Numbered from the stretch's first letter, positions 16,077 to 25,614 are shown. The stretch: DNA of 64,000 nt from Acidobacteriota bacterium (GCA_013289835.1 JABCZG010000022.1:1-64000), one strand, 5' to 3'. Notes: generated by a model not told the origin, from the letters alone. Numbers and translations are program-made.

Positions 16077-16499
16077 TTACTGGCTCATCTCAGCGGCGGC
16101 GTCGCCGAACTTCTTTTGGATCTCCTTTTGGACCTCGGGATCGAAGTCGGTTAGATCAAACATGCGGCGGACTTCGACCATTTCGGTATCCTTTCCGGGG
16201 ATGCGCGAGGCCCATTCGAGCGCCTCTTCGCGCGACTTCACCTGGATGATCCAGTAGCCGCCGACCACTTCCTTCGCTTCGGTAAACGGGCCGTCGGTAA
16301 CTTTCGACTTTCCGCCTTTGAAGGTGACGCGCGCGCGCATCGTCGCGGGCGGGGTTAGACCGTCGAGCGCGAGCAGCACGCCGGCTTTCCCTAGTTGCTC
16401 GTTGTACTTGCCCATTGCCTCCATGCTTTTGAGGTCGGGTGCCCAGCCGGGTTTTGCGTTTACGTAGTCTTTCGGATACATGATCATCATGAAACGCAT
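16077..16499 (-). CDS. YCII-related (DGPF domain) protein
   Basis: 140 residues. The N-terminal beta strand MRFMMIMYPKDY, the hallmark DGPFTEAKEVVGGYWIIQVK and the following EEALEWASRIPG mark the YCII/DGPF ferredoxin-like fold. Relatives often sit beside ECF sigma factors, and their biochemical role is unclear; here no sigma factor is adjacent. AAGGAGAACACC precedes the ATG. Confidence 0.88.
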   Translation of the reverse strand: MRFMMIMYPKDYVNAKPGWAPDLKSMEAMGKYNEQLGKAGVLLALDGLTPPATMRARVTFKGGKSKVTDGPFTEAKEVVGGYWIIQVKSREEALEWASRIPGKDTEMVEVRRMFDLTDFDPEVQKEIQKKFGDAAAEMSQ

Positions 16500-16883
16500 G
16501 GTGTTCTCCTTGAGTTTTGAGCGGACGCCGTATCAGTGCCGCTACTATATAGGAGCTTGGACTGCGCTGGGCACCGAATGTACCGGGGCGCTGGGCGCGG
16601 GGTCTTGTCTCCACTTACGCGTCGAACGGGTGGGACGCGAATCGACACTTTTTTTGACAAATTTTCACGTAGGGTCAAGGGGCGGAAACACGTTATTTAG
16701 GAGTGGGGAGTGGCGTGACGATCCAAAACATTCCCGCTGTCATGTGGGATTCGCCCACTGGAAGGAACGGCGCAGAGCCGCTCTCCCTTGGGCGGGTGGC
16801 TCGCGGGAGTTGGCAGGGTGGGGCCTGCAGACTCGGCACTGACCCGTGAACGGGTATAGAATGATCGAAAGGAGAATCCTTCC
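16500..16883. other. Intergenic stretch without recognisable genes
   Basis: Nothing clear is present in these 384 bases. GGGTATAGAAT at 16854-16864 could serve as a -10 for the following DUF433 gene, but no matching -35 is seen. A TTTTTTTTGACAAATTTTCACG stretch (about 16648-16669) has a -35-like TTGACA with no good partner. Confidence 0.4.
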
Positions 16884-17129
16884 ATGGCGGCGCTGGATTG
16901 GTCACAATGTCCTGCGGTGGAGAGCATCCCGGGCAAGGTAAGCGGCGCCTGGGTGCTTAAGGGCACGCGCATGCCCGTCTCCGTCATCTTTGAAAATCTG
17001 AAAGCCGGCGCCAACCTTGACGAGATTATGGAATGGTTCGAAGGTCTGGACCGCGAACAAGTCGAAGCCGTCATCGAATTTGCCGCCCGCAGCCTTGAGG
17101 TGACTCCCTCATCGCCTGTTACCCGCTGA
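16884..17129 (+). CDS. DUF433 family antitoxin (second pair)
   Basis: 81 residues: N-terminal hairpin with VSGAWVLKGTRMPVSVIFEN, then helices ANLDEIMEWFEGLDREQVEA and VIEFAARSLE, the DUF433 pattern. Predicted DNA-binding antitoxin. GAAAGGAGAA precedes the ATG. The stop overlaps the start of the next gene (TGATG). Confidence 0.85.
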   Translation: MAALDWSQCPAVESIPGKVSGAWVLKGTRMPVSVIFENLKAGANLDEIMEWFEGLDREQVEAVIEFAARSLEVTPSSPVTR

Positions 17130-17455
17130 TGCTAGTTCTTTTCGACCAAAGCACTCCGGTCCCTATCCGTCCGTTCCTCAGAGAACATAAAGTCGAAACA
17201 ACCTGGCAGCGAGGATGGGGCAAGCTCAAGAACGGCGATTTGCTAAAAGCCGCTGAGGAAGCTGGGTTCGAAGTCTTGGTCACTCCCGACAAGAACATCC
17301 GTTATCAGCAGAATTTAAAGAATTACAGAATTGCGATCGTCGTCGTGGGAAATCCGCAGTGGCCGGTGCTGCGTCACCATGTGGATCGAATCGTGGCGGC
17401 TGTAAACGCGGCAGAGCCTGGCACCTACTGCGAGGTTGAGTTTCCGGAACGATGA
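17129..17455 (+). CDS. DUF5615-type PIN-like toxin (second pair)
   Basis: 108 residues, with FDQSTPVPIRPFL in place of the usual DECLP motif, then KNGDLLKAAEEAGFEVLVTP, DKNIRYQQNL and a C-terminal sheet. The N-terminal Asp is kept but the following Glu is Gln, so the catalytic site differs from the pair at 7950. Translationally coupled with the DUF433 gene upstream. Confidence 0.83.
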   Translation: MLVLFDQSTPVPIRPFLREHKVETTWQRGWGKLKNGDLLKAAEEAGFEVLVTPDKNIRYQQNLKNYRIAIVVVGNPQWPVLRHHVDRIVAAVNAAEPGTYCEVEFPER

Positions 17456-17457
17456 AG

Positions 17458-18765
17458 TTAACGTGATTGAATCTTCGTCTTGTCCGCAACTACTGCCCCT
17501 CCTTTCATTACCCAACGCACATTGTTGATGGCCACGTTGATGTCTGCCAGCGGGTCGCCTTCCACCGCGACTAAATCCGCGAAATAGCCTGATGCGACTG
17601 CGCCCAGCTCTTTTTCTTTCCCCAGTAGCTCCGCGGCATTGGTCGTTGCCGTGCGCAGCGCTTGCTCCGGAGTCATGCCGGCTTTCACGAACCAGCCAAG
17701 CTCTCTCGTGTTCTCTCCGAACATGGTATAAATCGCGTCGGAGCCCATGGCGAATTTCACTCCGGCTTTGTGCGCCTTTCGGGCGGTCTCTAGATTGCGC
17801 TCAATGAACGCCTTGGTCTTCTCCTGAAAGCCGTTCGCATAGCCAATCTTCTGCCAGTTGTCCAGGTAATAGCGGTTGTGATCGATGGTCGGAACGTAGA
17901 ACGTTCCGCGCTTCGCCATCTCCTGGATGGTGGCGTCGTCCATATCGGTGGCATGTTCGAGCGAATCCGTGCCGGCGCGCACGGCATCGCGAGCGCCGTT
18001 CGGGCCGTAGGAGTGAATCGCGATTTTCTTTCCGAACTGATGGGCGGCGTCCACGGCTGCTTTAATCTCTTCGTAGCTGTAGGTCTGAAATCCGGTTACA
18101 TCATCGTCGGTGCCGGTGGAGGCGTACATCTTGATTGAGTCCGCGCCCGCTGCGACCTGCTGGCGCACGGCTCGCAGCACTTCCGGAACGCCGTCGGCAA
18201 TTCCGCCTGCGGGAGGATTCAAACCTGTCTTGTACGGGGTGTTGGTGATGTAGAGGCCGTAGCCGACGACGAACATGCGCGGGCCGACCATTTCGCCGCG
18301 ATTGATCAAATCGCGCATGGCGATATCCATGTATTGATCCGAGCCGAGATCGCGAACGGTGGTCACGCCTGCTGCGAGAGTGCGCATGGCTCCTTTGCGG
18401 GCGAGAAAAACTTCCACGGCTGGCGGATTATTCACGAGCTGTTTCAGCATGGGCTCGCCGGGAGTTTCGTCGGTGTACATAGTCATGTGCGTGTGGACGT
18501 CAATCAGGCCGGGGAGTCCCGTGAATTTCGAGAGGTCGATGATTTCCGCGCCCGCAGGAATGGCGGAGGCGTCCGTCGTGACGCTACGAATTCTGTCACC
18601 CTCCACAATGACGATGGCGTTCGTCCACAGTTTTCCCTTGGCGTCCCATAACTTGCCGAAACGCACGGCCTTCACCGATTTCGCGCTTGTTTTTTCCTGT
18701 GCGAAAACGCCGCACACAAGGAATGCGGCAAAGACAATTCCAGCGAAAATCCTCAGCGGTTTCAT
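17458..18765 (-). CDS. Secreted imidazolonepropionase-like amidohydrolase
   Basis: About 435 residues. Signal peptide (IFAGIVFAAFLVCGVFA), then a metal-dependent amidohydrolase: DVHTHM (metal His pair), TTVRDLGSDQ, KMYASTG near the carboxylated-Lys position, IHSYG, DSLEHATDMD, and MGSDAI with the catalytic Asp. These exported enzymes (prolidase/imidazolonepropionase-like) hydrolyse amide or C-N bonds, substrate unknown. Start at 18765 chosen because it begins the signal peptide; the frame is open beyond it. Confidence 0.88.
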   Translation of the reverse strand: MKPLRIFAGIVFAAFLVCGVFAQEKTSAKSVKAVRFGKLWDAKGKLWTNAIVIVEGDRIRSVTTDASAIPAGAEIIDLSKFTGLPGLIDVHTHMTMYTDETPGEPMLKQLVNNPPAVEVFLARKGAMRTLAAGVTTVRDLGSDQYMDIAMRDLINRGEMVGPRMFVVGYGLYITNTPYKTGLNPPAGGIADGVPEVLRAVRQQVAAGADSIKMYASTGTDDDVTGFQTYSYEEIKAAVDAAHQFGKKIAIHSYGPNGARDAVRAGTDSLEHATDMDDATIQEMAKRGTFYVPTIDHNRYYLDNWQKIGYANGFQEKTKAFIERNLETARKAHKAGVKFAMGSDAIYTMFGENTRELGWFVKAGMTPEQALRTATTNAAELLGKEKELGAVASGYFADLVAVEGDPLADINVAINNVRWVMKGGAVVADKTKIQSR

Positions 18766-18901
18766 GACGCATGCCCCTTTTCCCGCGCAGAGCTTGGCCG
18801 CACGGTGAACGACTTCTAAATCAGTTGAGGACGGAATGCAATCAGGAAGAAACGAGGGTAGTGACTCATTTAGCGAGAATGCGTCACCACCGAAACGAGG
18901 A

Positions 18902-19366
18902 CTACTGCTGGTGAGGCAAAGACAGTGCGGGTGCAATCGTTGCCGTAGAAGAACTCATGGGAGGCGTCGGCGGCGCCACACCTGCCGTGCTGGAGCCAAG
19001 GCCCAAGAGTTGAAGCGTTTTTGCACCCAGCTTCCCGGTGGGAGTCAGCCCATGCGACTGTTGGAATTTCGTAAGGGCGTCCACGGTCGAAGCGTCCCAT
19101 TTTCCGTTTGGCGTGGCCGTGTACGAGCCATCTTTTCCCAACGCTTGCTGAATTTCGGAAATGCGTTCGGGAGTGGGGGCTTTCTGCCCTCGCTCCCGCC
19201 GGCTGGATTTTCTAGACACTTTCGAGCGATGCGAAGTTCCACGAGACTTGGAAGGGGTGGTCTTTTTTTGCGGCGTGGTTTGCGCCTTTGCGGAGCCCGC
19301 CGACACACCCAGCCCTGCTGCTACGAGCAGCGTCAGGGCCAGGTGGGTCGCTTTTCGGACTCGCAT
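18902..19366 (-). CDS. Secreted peptidoglycan-binding domain protein
   Basis: 154 residues: signal peptide (ALTLLVAAGLGVSAGSAKA), a basic low-complexity linker (about 30-65), one peptidoglycan_binding_1 domain (RISEIQQALGKDGSY... ALTKFQQSHGLTPTGKLGAK, residues about 70-125) and a Pro/Ser-rich tail. The domain should anchor it to the cell wall; no catalytic domain is attached. It lies 27 bases downstream of the HtrA-like protease gene and is probably co-transcribed with it. Confidence 0.87.
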   Translation of the reverse strand: MRVRKATHLALTLLVAAGLGVSAGSAKAQTTPQKKTTPSKSRGTSHRSKVSRKSSRRERGQKAPTPERISEIQQALGKDGSYTATPNGKWDASTVDALTKFQQSHGLTPTGKLGAKTLQLLGLGSSTAGVAPPTPPMSSSTATIAPALSLPHQQ

Positions 19367-19393
19367 ACGCTGGTATTATTTGCCGTTCCGCCA

Positions 19394-20968
19394 CTACTGC
19401 TGATTGTCTGCCGGCACTTTGCCGGACAGATAGAGAGTCAGGACGCGGTCGCTATCCTGGCGCCGCAGAACTTTGAAGACGACTTCTTCGCCCGGCTTCA
19501 GGGTAGAGACCGCTTTGCGGTAGTCGGCCACGGTAGCCACGGCGACGCGGTTGATATCGGCAATCACGTCTCCCCGGCCGAAACCGAGATCATCCGCAAA
19601 CGTCGCGGGATCGACTTCGGTAACCAGGACGCCCTTTTGCGCTTCCACGCCAACGCGATGGCCGCGATCGGGAGTCAATTCTTCCACGTGCAAGCCGAAT
19701 TCCGCCGGCGCGGTTTCGCCCGGCTGGTCGCCCATGCGGCCTGCCGCGTTCGGGAAGACGCGCGTGCGATCTTCGACGGTGGCCGTGGTTTCCTTTTGGG
19801 AGCGGTCGCGAACGAACGTCAGAGCCACTTTGCTGCCGATGGGTGCTTGCGCGATGGGATTCACGAGGTCGTTGCCGGTTTTTACCGGCTTGCCATTCAC
19901 GCTGGTGATTACGTCGCCGCCCTTCAGTCCGGCCTTCTCGGCGGGACTTCCCGGCTCGACTCCTTCAATCACTACGCCGTACGGCGCGCCCAGGGATTTC
20001 AGGGTGATGGTATTGGTGCTCAGTTCTTCCTGGAAGCTGACGCCGATGGAGCCGCGGGTTACGCGACCCTGCTTGACGATTTGGTCGTATACGTTGATGG
20101 CCGTGGTGGAAGGCAGCGCGAAGCCGACTCCTTCATAACCGCGGCTGCCGGTGATGATGGCTGTGTTGATGCCGATCACTTGTCCGGCAAGATCCACCAG
20201 CGGGCCACCCGAGTTGCCTGGGTTGATGGCGGCGTCGGTCTGCAAAAATCTCTGGAACTGCTGTCCGATTCCGCCGCGGTCCTTCGCGCTGATGATTCCA
20301 GCGGTGACCGTGGCTTGCAGCCCGAAGGGGCTGCCGATGGCCAGGACCCAATCCCCAACCTGCACGCCATCGGAATTCCCGAGTTTGGCGGTAGGCAATT
20401 CCTTGTTGGCATCAATCTTGATGACCGCGAGGTCGGTGTCTTCATCCACGCCCACGACTTTTGCGGTGTAGCGATTGGTGTCGCCGTTCAACTGGACTTG
20501 AATTTTGGTAGCCTGCTCGACAACGTGGTTGTTCGTGAGGATGTACCCGCGCTTGTCCACGATTACACCGGAGCCCAAGCTGCGTTCCGCTTGGGGCGGC
20601 CCGTCCGAACGGCCATCGAAGAAGCGATCGAAGAAGTCCTGCATGGGATCGTCCTGATCGTTGGGCTGCACACGGCGCTTTTTAGAGGTTTGCTTGCGCT
20701 CCAGCACCTGCGTGGTCGCTATATTCACGACCGCGGGTTCCACACGATTGACGATGGATGCGAAGGAGTTTGAGGACGGAATTGGATCCGGCACCGCAAG
20801 CGCGGTGGCCGTTGTGCCCGAGAATCCCAGATTTTTCATCGCCGAGACGCGGCCGGAAACAACCGACCCGATCAAAATGCCGACCCCCAGCGTGAACACT
20901 ACCAGCACCGACACAACGATTTTGCGCCGGCGCGCCCAATCGAGAAGCTCTTTAACCTGCTCTCCCAT
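19394..20968 (-). CDS. degP: Membrane-anchored HtrA/DegP family serine protease
   Basis: 524 residues. One membrane anchor (about residues 17-38), then a trypsin-like domain with the full triad His148 (TNNHVVEQ), Asp179 (DTDLAVIK) and Ser253 (INPGNSGGPL), then two PDZ domains (about 325-410 and 430-520). It degrades or refolds damaged periplasmic proteins. AGGAG lies before the ATG. An extended -10 (TGTTATACT, minus strand) at about 21061-21069 may drive it. The peptidoglycan-binding gene follows on the same strand. Confidence 0.95.
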   Translation of the reverse strand: MGEQVKELLDWARRRKIVVSVLVVFTLGVGILIGSVVSGRVSAMKNLGFSGTTATALAVPDPIPSSNSFASIVNRVEPAVVNIATTQVLERKQTSKKRRVQPNDQDDPMQDFFDRFFDGRSDGPPQAERSLGSGVIVDKRGYILTNNHVVEQATKIQVQLNGDTNRYTAKVVGVDEDTDLAVIKIDANKELPTAKLGNSDGVQVGDWVLAIGSPFGLQATVTAGIISAKDRGGIGQQFQRFLQTDAAINPGNSGGPLVDLAGQVIGINTAIITGSRGYEGVGFALPSTTAINVYDQIVKQGRVTRGSIGVSFQEELSTNTITLKSLGAPYGVVIEGVEPGSPAEKAGLKGGDVITSVNGKPVKTGNDLVNPIAQAPIGSKVALTFVRDRSQKETTATVEDRTRVFPNAAGRMGDQPGETAPAEFGLHVEELTPDRGHRVGVEAQKGVLVTEVDPATFADDLGFGRGDVIADINRVAVATVADYRKAVSTLKPGEEVVFKVLRRQDSDRVLTLYLSGKVPADNQQ

Positions 20969-21374
20969 TTTGGCTACTCCTGTTTTTCTGGCACCACAGC
21001 CCTGGCTGGGTCAGTCGACTGTTCTTCGGCGGGGCCCGAGCGTTCCGGGTCCTGCCTTAGAGTATAACACCGCTAGTTGCGTGAGGTTGCCGTCTCTTAG
21101 CGATGCGCCAGAGCAATACCTGCCCAAACGGCCGGGGTGCCTTGCGATTTTTGTTCACCACTGTATTGGACGCAGGAAACCCTAAATTTGTTGTCAAAGA
21201 TTGGAAAAACTCTTGCTTACTTGCGTAACCGTATGGATTCTCAAAGACATTTGGCGGTCTTATCGGTTCTGCACACTCTGATTTTTGTTAACACTTTCCC
21301 GTTGGGTTCCGTCTTTAATGGTTAGCCGCCTTTCTCTTTGCGGGCTGGACGTGGGGTATAGAGTTGACTTCCGA
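20969..21374. other. Divergent intergenic region between degP and the sigma factor gene
   Basis: 405 bases. On the minus strand TG-T-TATACT (TATACT = 21061-21066) is a plausible extended -10 for degP, giving a leader of about 85 bases. On the plus strand TTGTCA at about 21191 is -35-like, without a good -10. Nothing else is recognised. Confidence 0.4.
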
Positions 21375-21974
21375 ATGGCGAGCATGGAACGTCAAAATGT
21401 GACGATCCCGCAGGTGTCCAATCCGACCGAGGATCACGGGCTGGTGCGTGCGGCCCGCGAAGGCGACCGCGCGGCGTTCGGCCGCCTCTACGATCGCTAC
21501 GCGCGCATGGTGCACGGCATTCTTCTCTCGCGCATTCCTCCGCGGGAAGTGGACGACCTTGTCCAGGAAGTATTCCTCTCGGCGCTTCGGCAACTTCATG
21601 CACTGCGAGACATCGCGCGATTTGGGGCGTGGCTCGCCACCATCACGCGCAATCGTGCCAATGACTATTACCGCAAGGCTGGACCGGAGGCGGCCCGGAC
21701 CGAGCCGGTCTTGGAAAAAGAGGGTGCAGAACGCGGGAACGACCATGCTCAGGAACAGGAGGCAGCGATCATTTTGGAATTGATTCGCGGCCTTCCCGAG
21801 ACCTATCGCGAGCCGCTAATTCTGAGATTGGTCGAAGGAATGACGGGGCCGGAAATCGCTGAGAGGACGGGGCTCACGCATGGCTCGGTGCGCGTCAACC
21901 TTTGCCGGGGAATGCAGTTGCTGCGAGAAAAACTGGGGCAGGGCGCGCCGGTCGAGCGCTCCAGGCCAGTGTGA
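21375..21974 (+). CDS. ECF-type RNA polymerase sigma factor
   Basis: 199 residues. Region 2 is clear (RAAFGRLYDRYARMVHGILL, then DDLVQEVFLSALRQL and TRNRANDYYRK), and region 4 has the helix-turn-helix ETYREPLILRLVEGMTGPEI and TGLTHGSVRVNLCRG. No sigma region 3. The ATG at 21375 or the one at 21384 may be used. The next gene, 55 bases on, is a FecR-domain membrane protein, the likely partner or regulator; together with the secreted protein that follows they form a small signalling cluster. Confidence 0.92.
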   Translation: MASMERQNVTIPQVSNPTEDHGLVRAAREGDRAAFGRLYDRYARMVHGILLSRIPPREVDDLVQEVFLSALRQLHALRDIARFGAWLATITRNRANDYYRKAGPEAARTEPVLEKEGAERGNDHAQEQEAAIILELIRGLPETYREPLILRLVEGMTGPEIAERTGLTHGSVRVNLCRGMQLLREKLGQGAPVERSRPV

Positions 21975-22029
21975 TGCGAGGAAGGGATGCGAATGGTTGG
22001 AAGCAGGCCGTACGGAAGAGGAAGCAGAA

Positions 22030-23100
22030 ATGAAAGATGACTACTTGTGGGACAGCTCGGGCGAGCCGGACCCTGAAATCCAAAAACTCGAGAGTGCGCT
22101 GGGGCGTTTCCGCCACAATCAACCGGCGCCCGCGTTTGATCAGGTCGCTGATCTTCTACCGGACAAACGGCGCTCATGGTTTTTCACTTGGCGGCTTTCG
22201 TTCCAAATCGCGGCCGTCGCGACGGGGATTCTGCTTGCCGCAACAACGTATTTCTACCTTGGTTCGAAACCGGGTGTTCAGCAGAGTGCGTCATGGGAAG
22301 TGGCACGCCTGGCGGGCGAGCCGCGGGTTGGTTCCAAAACACTCGGCGCAAATGCCGGAGTTGGAAAACTGGGCGTTGGGCAATTACTCGAAACGGATAG
22401 TTCGTCACGCGCAGCGATCTCTTTGTTCGAAACCGGGAGCGTTGAAGTGGACGGAGGCTCGCGCGTTCGGCTTGTCACCAACGGGCCGGGCCGTAAGCGG
22501 CTTTCGCTGGAACGGGGGACGATTCACGCGAGAATCTGGGCGCCTCCGGGAGAATTCGTGGTGGATACACCTTCCGCTGTTGCGGTGGATCTCGGATGCG
22601 TTTACACGCTGCATGTGGATGATTCCGGCGCCGGCCTCCTACGCACCACGATGGGTTGGGTGGGGTTCAAGCTGAATGGACACGAGTCTTTTATCCCCGC
22701 CGGCGCGGTATGCGCCACGCGGCCGAGGATCGGTCCGGGCACGCCTTACTTTGAAGATGCCCTGCCGGCGTTTCGCGAAGCCTTATCGCGATTTGACTTT
22801 GAAACCACAATGGGTGGAGAACGCGGCGCACTGCTTGGCGTACTTATCGCCGACGCGCGAAAAAGAGATGCGCTTACTTTATGGCACCTGCTTTCGCGGG
22901 TCAGCGATGCGGATCGCCCAGGCGTTTTTGACCGGCTCGCTTCACTCGCTCCTCCTCCAGCAGGCGTTACGCGCGAAGGCATCTTGCGTCTCGATCGCCC
23001 CATGCTGGACGCCTGGTGGAACTCGCTCGGCTACGGAGAAGTATTCGTGTGGCGGACGTACGAGCGCAACTGGTCGCAACCGCAGTCTGAAACCAAGTAA
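22030..23100 (+). CDS. FecR-domain membrane protein, probable sigma regulator
   Basis: 356 residues. A cytoplasmic N-terminus of about 55 residues, one membrane span (SFQIAAVATGILLAATTYFY), then a FecR-like domain: a segment resembling QLLETDSSSRAAISLFETGS, RLSLERGTIHARIWAPPGEF and VVDTPSAVAVDLGCVY. The C-terminal 100 residues are helical. FecR-type proteins sense signals outside the membrane and control an adjacent ECF sigma factor. GAGGAAGC precedes the ATG; the frame extends upstream but starts there have no support. Confidence 0.85.
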   Translation: MKDDYLWDSSGEPDPEIQKLESALGRFRHNQPAPAFDQVADLLPDKRRSWFFTWRLSFQIAAVATGILLAATTYFYLGSKPGVQQSASWEVARLAGEPRVGSKTLGANAGVGKLGVGQLLETDSSSRAAISLFETGSVEVDGGSRVRLVTNGPGRKRLSLERGTIHARIWAPPGEFVVDTPSAVAVDLGCVYTLHVDDSGAGLLRTTMGWVGFKLNGHESFIPAGAVCATRPRIGPGTPYFEDALPAFREALSRFDFETTMGGERGALLGVLIADARKRDALTLWHLLSRVSDADRPGVFDRLASLAPPPAGVTREGILRLDRPMLDAWWNSLGYGEVFVWRTYERNWSQPQSETK

Positions 23101-23238
23101 GTTGTGCGCCAAAAGCAGGCAAGATTTGGATTGCTCGTTAAGCCAGGTGCTACTTGCGGGGACTGTCGTTAACAGATGCCGCAATTAAGACGTCTTGTCT
23201 CCTGTAGGTAGAAAGACCGGGAAGGAGATCAGAAATCA

Positions 23239-23946
23239 ATGACTTCTCAAATGATTCGCGCCTTGCGATTGGGCTTGGCGCTTGCCGTTTTGCTGTGCTT
23301 TGCAAACGTTGCGCTGGCGGGGCCGCCGTTGATTTGCCATACCATTGAAATCGGAGATGCACGGTCCTTGCCGTGGATCAGTCACAGTTGGAACCTCGAC
23401 GGCGGCGAAAGTTACGATACGCAAAACCTGGTCAGGGATACGCTGGAGCTTCTCGGCCCAAATACGCCGGTACTCGTTCGAATGGAGACGCTGCGACGCG
23501 CCACGCTGTACGCGCGCAAAGATCCCGTGGCAGCGAAGGAACTGCTCGCGCGGCTGCAAGCGCGAGCGGCGTCCGCGGAAGCATCGGGGCACCCCGACGC
23601 ACTCGCGTGGTTTGACGTTGGATATCTCGCGGAAACGTATTCGCAGTGGATCGGTCGACCGTGGATGCGCGTTAACAAGGATGAACAGAATCCGGGGGCT
23701 GGCGTAGATGGCTACGCGCTGGTCGAGAAGGCGCTCGCATTACGCGGGCCGGACCCTCAGATGGAATTCGCAGCCGCGCTCATCACCCTCTCCGGCCATC
23801 CAAGCGAACATCCGGAACACGCGCAAAGAGCCATTGCCGGAGCAAAGAGCGATCCCCTGCTGGCGCGGAATCTTGCCACCCATTTCACCGGGCCGCAGAC
23901 GCAGACTATGTCCGAGGTGCTGGCCAAGAATGAAGTTACAAACTGA
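23239..23946 (+). CDS. Secreted protein of unknown function
   Basis: 235 residues with a clear signal peptide (RLGLALAVLLCFANVALA), then a mostly helical protein; the stretch VRDTLELLGPNTPVLVRMET and repeats of helix pairs suggest an armadillo/TPR-like shape. GGAAGGAG lies before the ATG. It follows the sigma/FecR genes by 138 bases and may be part of their regulon. Confidence 0.72.
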   Translation: MTSQMIRALRLGLALAVLLCFANVALAGPPLICHTIEIGDARSLPWISHSWNLDGGESYDTQNLVRDTLELLGPNTPVLVRMETLRRATLYARKDPVAAKELLARLQARAASAEASGHPDALAWFDVGYLAETYSQWIGRPWMRVNKDEQNPGAGVDGYALVEKALALRGPDPQMEFAAALITLSGHPSEHPEHAQRAIAGAKSDPLLARNLATHFTGPQTQTMSEVLAKNEVTN

Positions 23947-24042
23947 AGGAAAACGGGGCTGGTACAGAGGCGCCGCCCTCGGGCGGCGCCTCGGCTCGCG
24001 GGGGACAATACTTTCGCATGGTGCAGGCGGCAGGCGGCGCTC

Positions 24043-24071
24043 TTGACATCTGCGGCGGGCTCAGGCATAAA
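24043..24071 (+). promoter_or_regulatory. Sigma-70-type promoter ahead of the SAM-II-like riboswitch
   Basis: TTGACA (24043-24048), 17 bases, CATAAA (24066-24071). The start of transcription would be near 24078, about 17 bases before the aptamer. A consensus -35 box is rare in this window. Confidence 0.65.
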
Positions 24072-24094
24072 AGACGTAGCTGCGGTTGCGGCGA

Positions 24095-24144
<50 letters not shown>

Positions 24145-24173
24145 TTTTCGAGTATCCCAGAAGATTTTCTGAG

Positions 24174-24205
24174 ACCCTCCGAGCACTTTGGCACGGAGGG
24201 TTTTT
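24174..24205 (+). terminator. Intrinsic terminator downstream of the riboswitch
   Basis: ACCCTCCG (24174-24181), a 12-base loop, CGGAGGGT (24194-24201) and a run TTTTT. It lies 30 bases after the aptamer and about 140 bases before the thrC-like ATG, so it can act as the expression platform: SAM bound, transcription stops. Confidence 0.8.
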
Positions 24206-24345
24206 CGTTTACCCCCTCCCTGCTGCCCTAAATGAATTCCACGCTGATCTGTCGAATTTGCAGGGGCCGGGGTTTATTCCGACCTCGCAGCGAGGCGCTG
24301 AGCCCGCGCGATTGAAACCTGGCGCTTCCTGAAAGGTGAATTCCA

Positions 24346-25614
24346 ATGGCTGTTCATTACCGACTTCGATGTAAAGAGTGCGGAAAGACCTGGGACAATT
24401 CGCCCCGCTCGTTCTGCGAAGACTGCTTTTCTCCCGTCGAGGTTTCCTACGATTACGATGCTCTCAAGAAAACCGTGCGGCGCGAAGATTTGGCCTCGCG
24501 CGAGTTCAATATGTGGCGCTACTCGGAACTCCTCCCACTCTCTGAAGACTTTGCCCCTACTGGCGCCGTCGGCGGCACGCCGCTGGTGGCTTCGCGGAAG
24601 CTTGCCTCTCGATGGGGGCTCCAAGAACTTTATTTCAAGAACGATGCGGTTTGCTTTCCCTCCTTGTCGTTCAAGGACCGCGTGGTGGCGACGGCCCTTG
24701 CGGCGGCGCGGCGCTTCGGTTTCGAGACGGTAGGCTGCTCTTCCACCGGCAATCTCGCCAACGCGGTCGCTGCGCAAGCCGCGCAACAAGGATTTGATGC
24801 CTGCGTTTTTATTCCTGCGGACCTCGAGCCTGCCAAGGTGCTCAACACCGCGGTGTATGGCGCGCGGATCGTGCGAATTAACGGCAACTACGATCAGGTG
24901 AACCGCTTGTGCTCACAAATTGCGGACCGTTTTCATTGGGGACTCGTCAATGTCAATCTTCGGCCGTATTACTCCGAGGGTTCGAAGACGCACGGGTACG
25001 AAATCGCGGAGCAGTTGGGCTGGAGGCTTCCCGACAATGTGGTGGTGCCCATGGCCGGCGGGTCGCTGATCGGAAAAATTGCCAAGGCTTTCCGCGAACT
25101 GGTGACGCTGGGCTGGGTGGAAGCCAAGCCGGTGAAGTTTTTTGGCGCGCAAGCCACGGGCTGCTCGCCCATTTCCGACGGCGTGAAGCGCAACCTGCAG
25201 CGCTTCGAGCCGCAAAAGCCTAATACCATCGCGCGCTCGCTGGCTATCGGGAACCCTGCGGACGGACCATATGCGATCAAGCTGATCCGCGAGTCCGGTG
25301 GGTGGGCTGAAGATGTTTCCGATCCGGAGATCGTCGCCGCCATCAAGCTACTGGCGGAATCCGAGGGCATCTTTACGGAGACCGCGGGCGGCGTCACCAC
25401 AGGCGTGACGCAAAAGCTCATCGCACAAAATCGCATCAAGGCACACGAGACCACCGTCGTTTGCATTACCGGCAACGGCCTGAAAACCACGGACGCGATT
25501 GCCGCTGAGTACCCGGCCACTGAAGCCATCGCACCGCGCCTCGACGCTTTCGAAGCGTACTTGGAAACGCAAATCGGGACGACGGCACCGGCCACGGTTA
25601 GCGCGAAGGCATAA
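24346..25614 (+). CDS. thrC: Threonine synthase family PLP enzyme, possible homocysteine synthase
   Basis: 422 residues. An N-terminal zinc ribbon (Cys9, Cys12, Cys24, Cys27) precedes a fold-type II PLP domain with the Schiff-base lysine Lys110 in PSLSFKDRVV, SSTGNLANA for phosphate binding, and GGSLIGKIAKAF. By family, threonine synthase converts O-phosphohomoserine to threonine. However the gene is preceded by a SAM-II-like riboswitch, which normally controls methionine genes, and is followed by a MoaD/ThiS-like protein. I infer it may instead use O-phosphohomoserine and a thiocarboxylate sulfur carrier to make homocysteine, as reported for a threonine-synthase homologue in Streptomyces (from memory). 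AAAGGTGA precedes the ATG. Confidence 0.85.
   Translation: MAVHYRLRCKECGKTWDNSPRSFCEDCFSPVEVSYDYDALKKTVRREDLASREFNMWRYSELLPLSEDFAPTGAVGGTPLVASRKLASRWGLQELYFKNDAVCFPSLSFKDRVVATALAAARRFGFETVGCSSTGNLANAVAAQAAQQGFDACVFIPADLEPAKVLNTAVYGARIVRINGNYDQVNRLCSQIADRFHWGLVNVNLRPYYSEGSKTHGYEIAEQLGWRLPDNVVVPMAGGSLIGKIAKAFRELVTLGWVEAKPVKFFGAQATGCSPISDGVKRNLQRFEPQKPNTIARSLAIGNPADGPYAIKLIRESGGWAEDVSDPEIVAAIKLLAESEGIFTETAGGVTTGVTQKLIAQNRIKAHETTVVCITGNGLKTTDAIAAEYPATEAIAPRLDAFEAYLETQIGTTAPATVSAKA

Noticed and set aside
18836..20773. 645-codon open frame on the plus strand opposite degP
   Set aside because: No recognisable protein; the minus strand has a complete HtrA protease with its triad.
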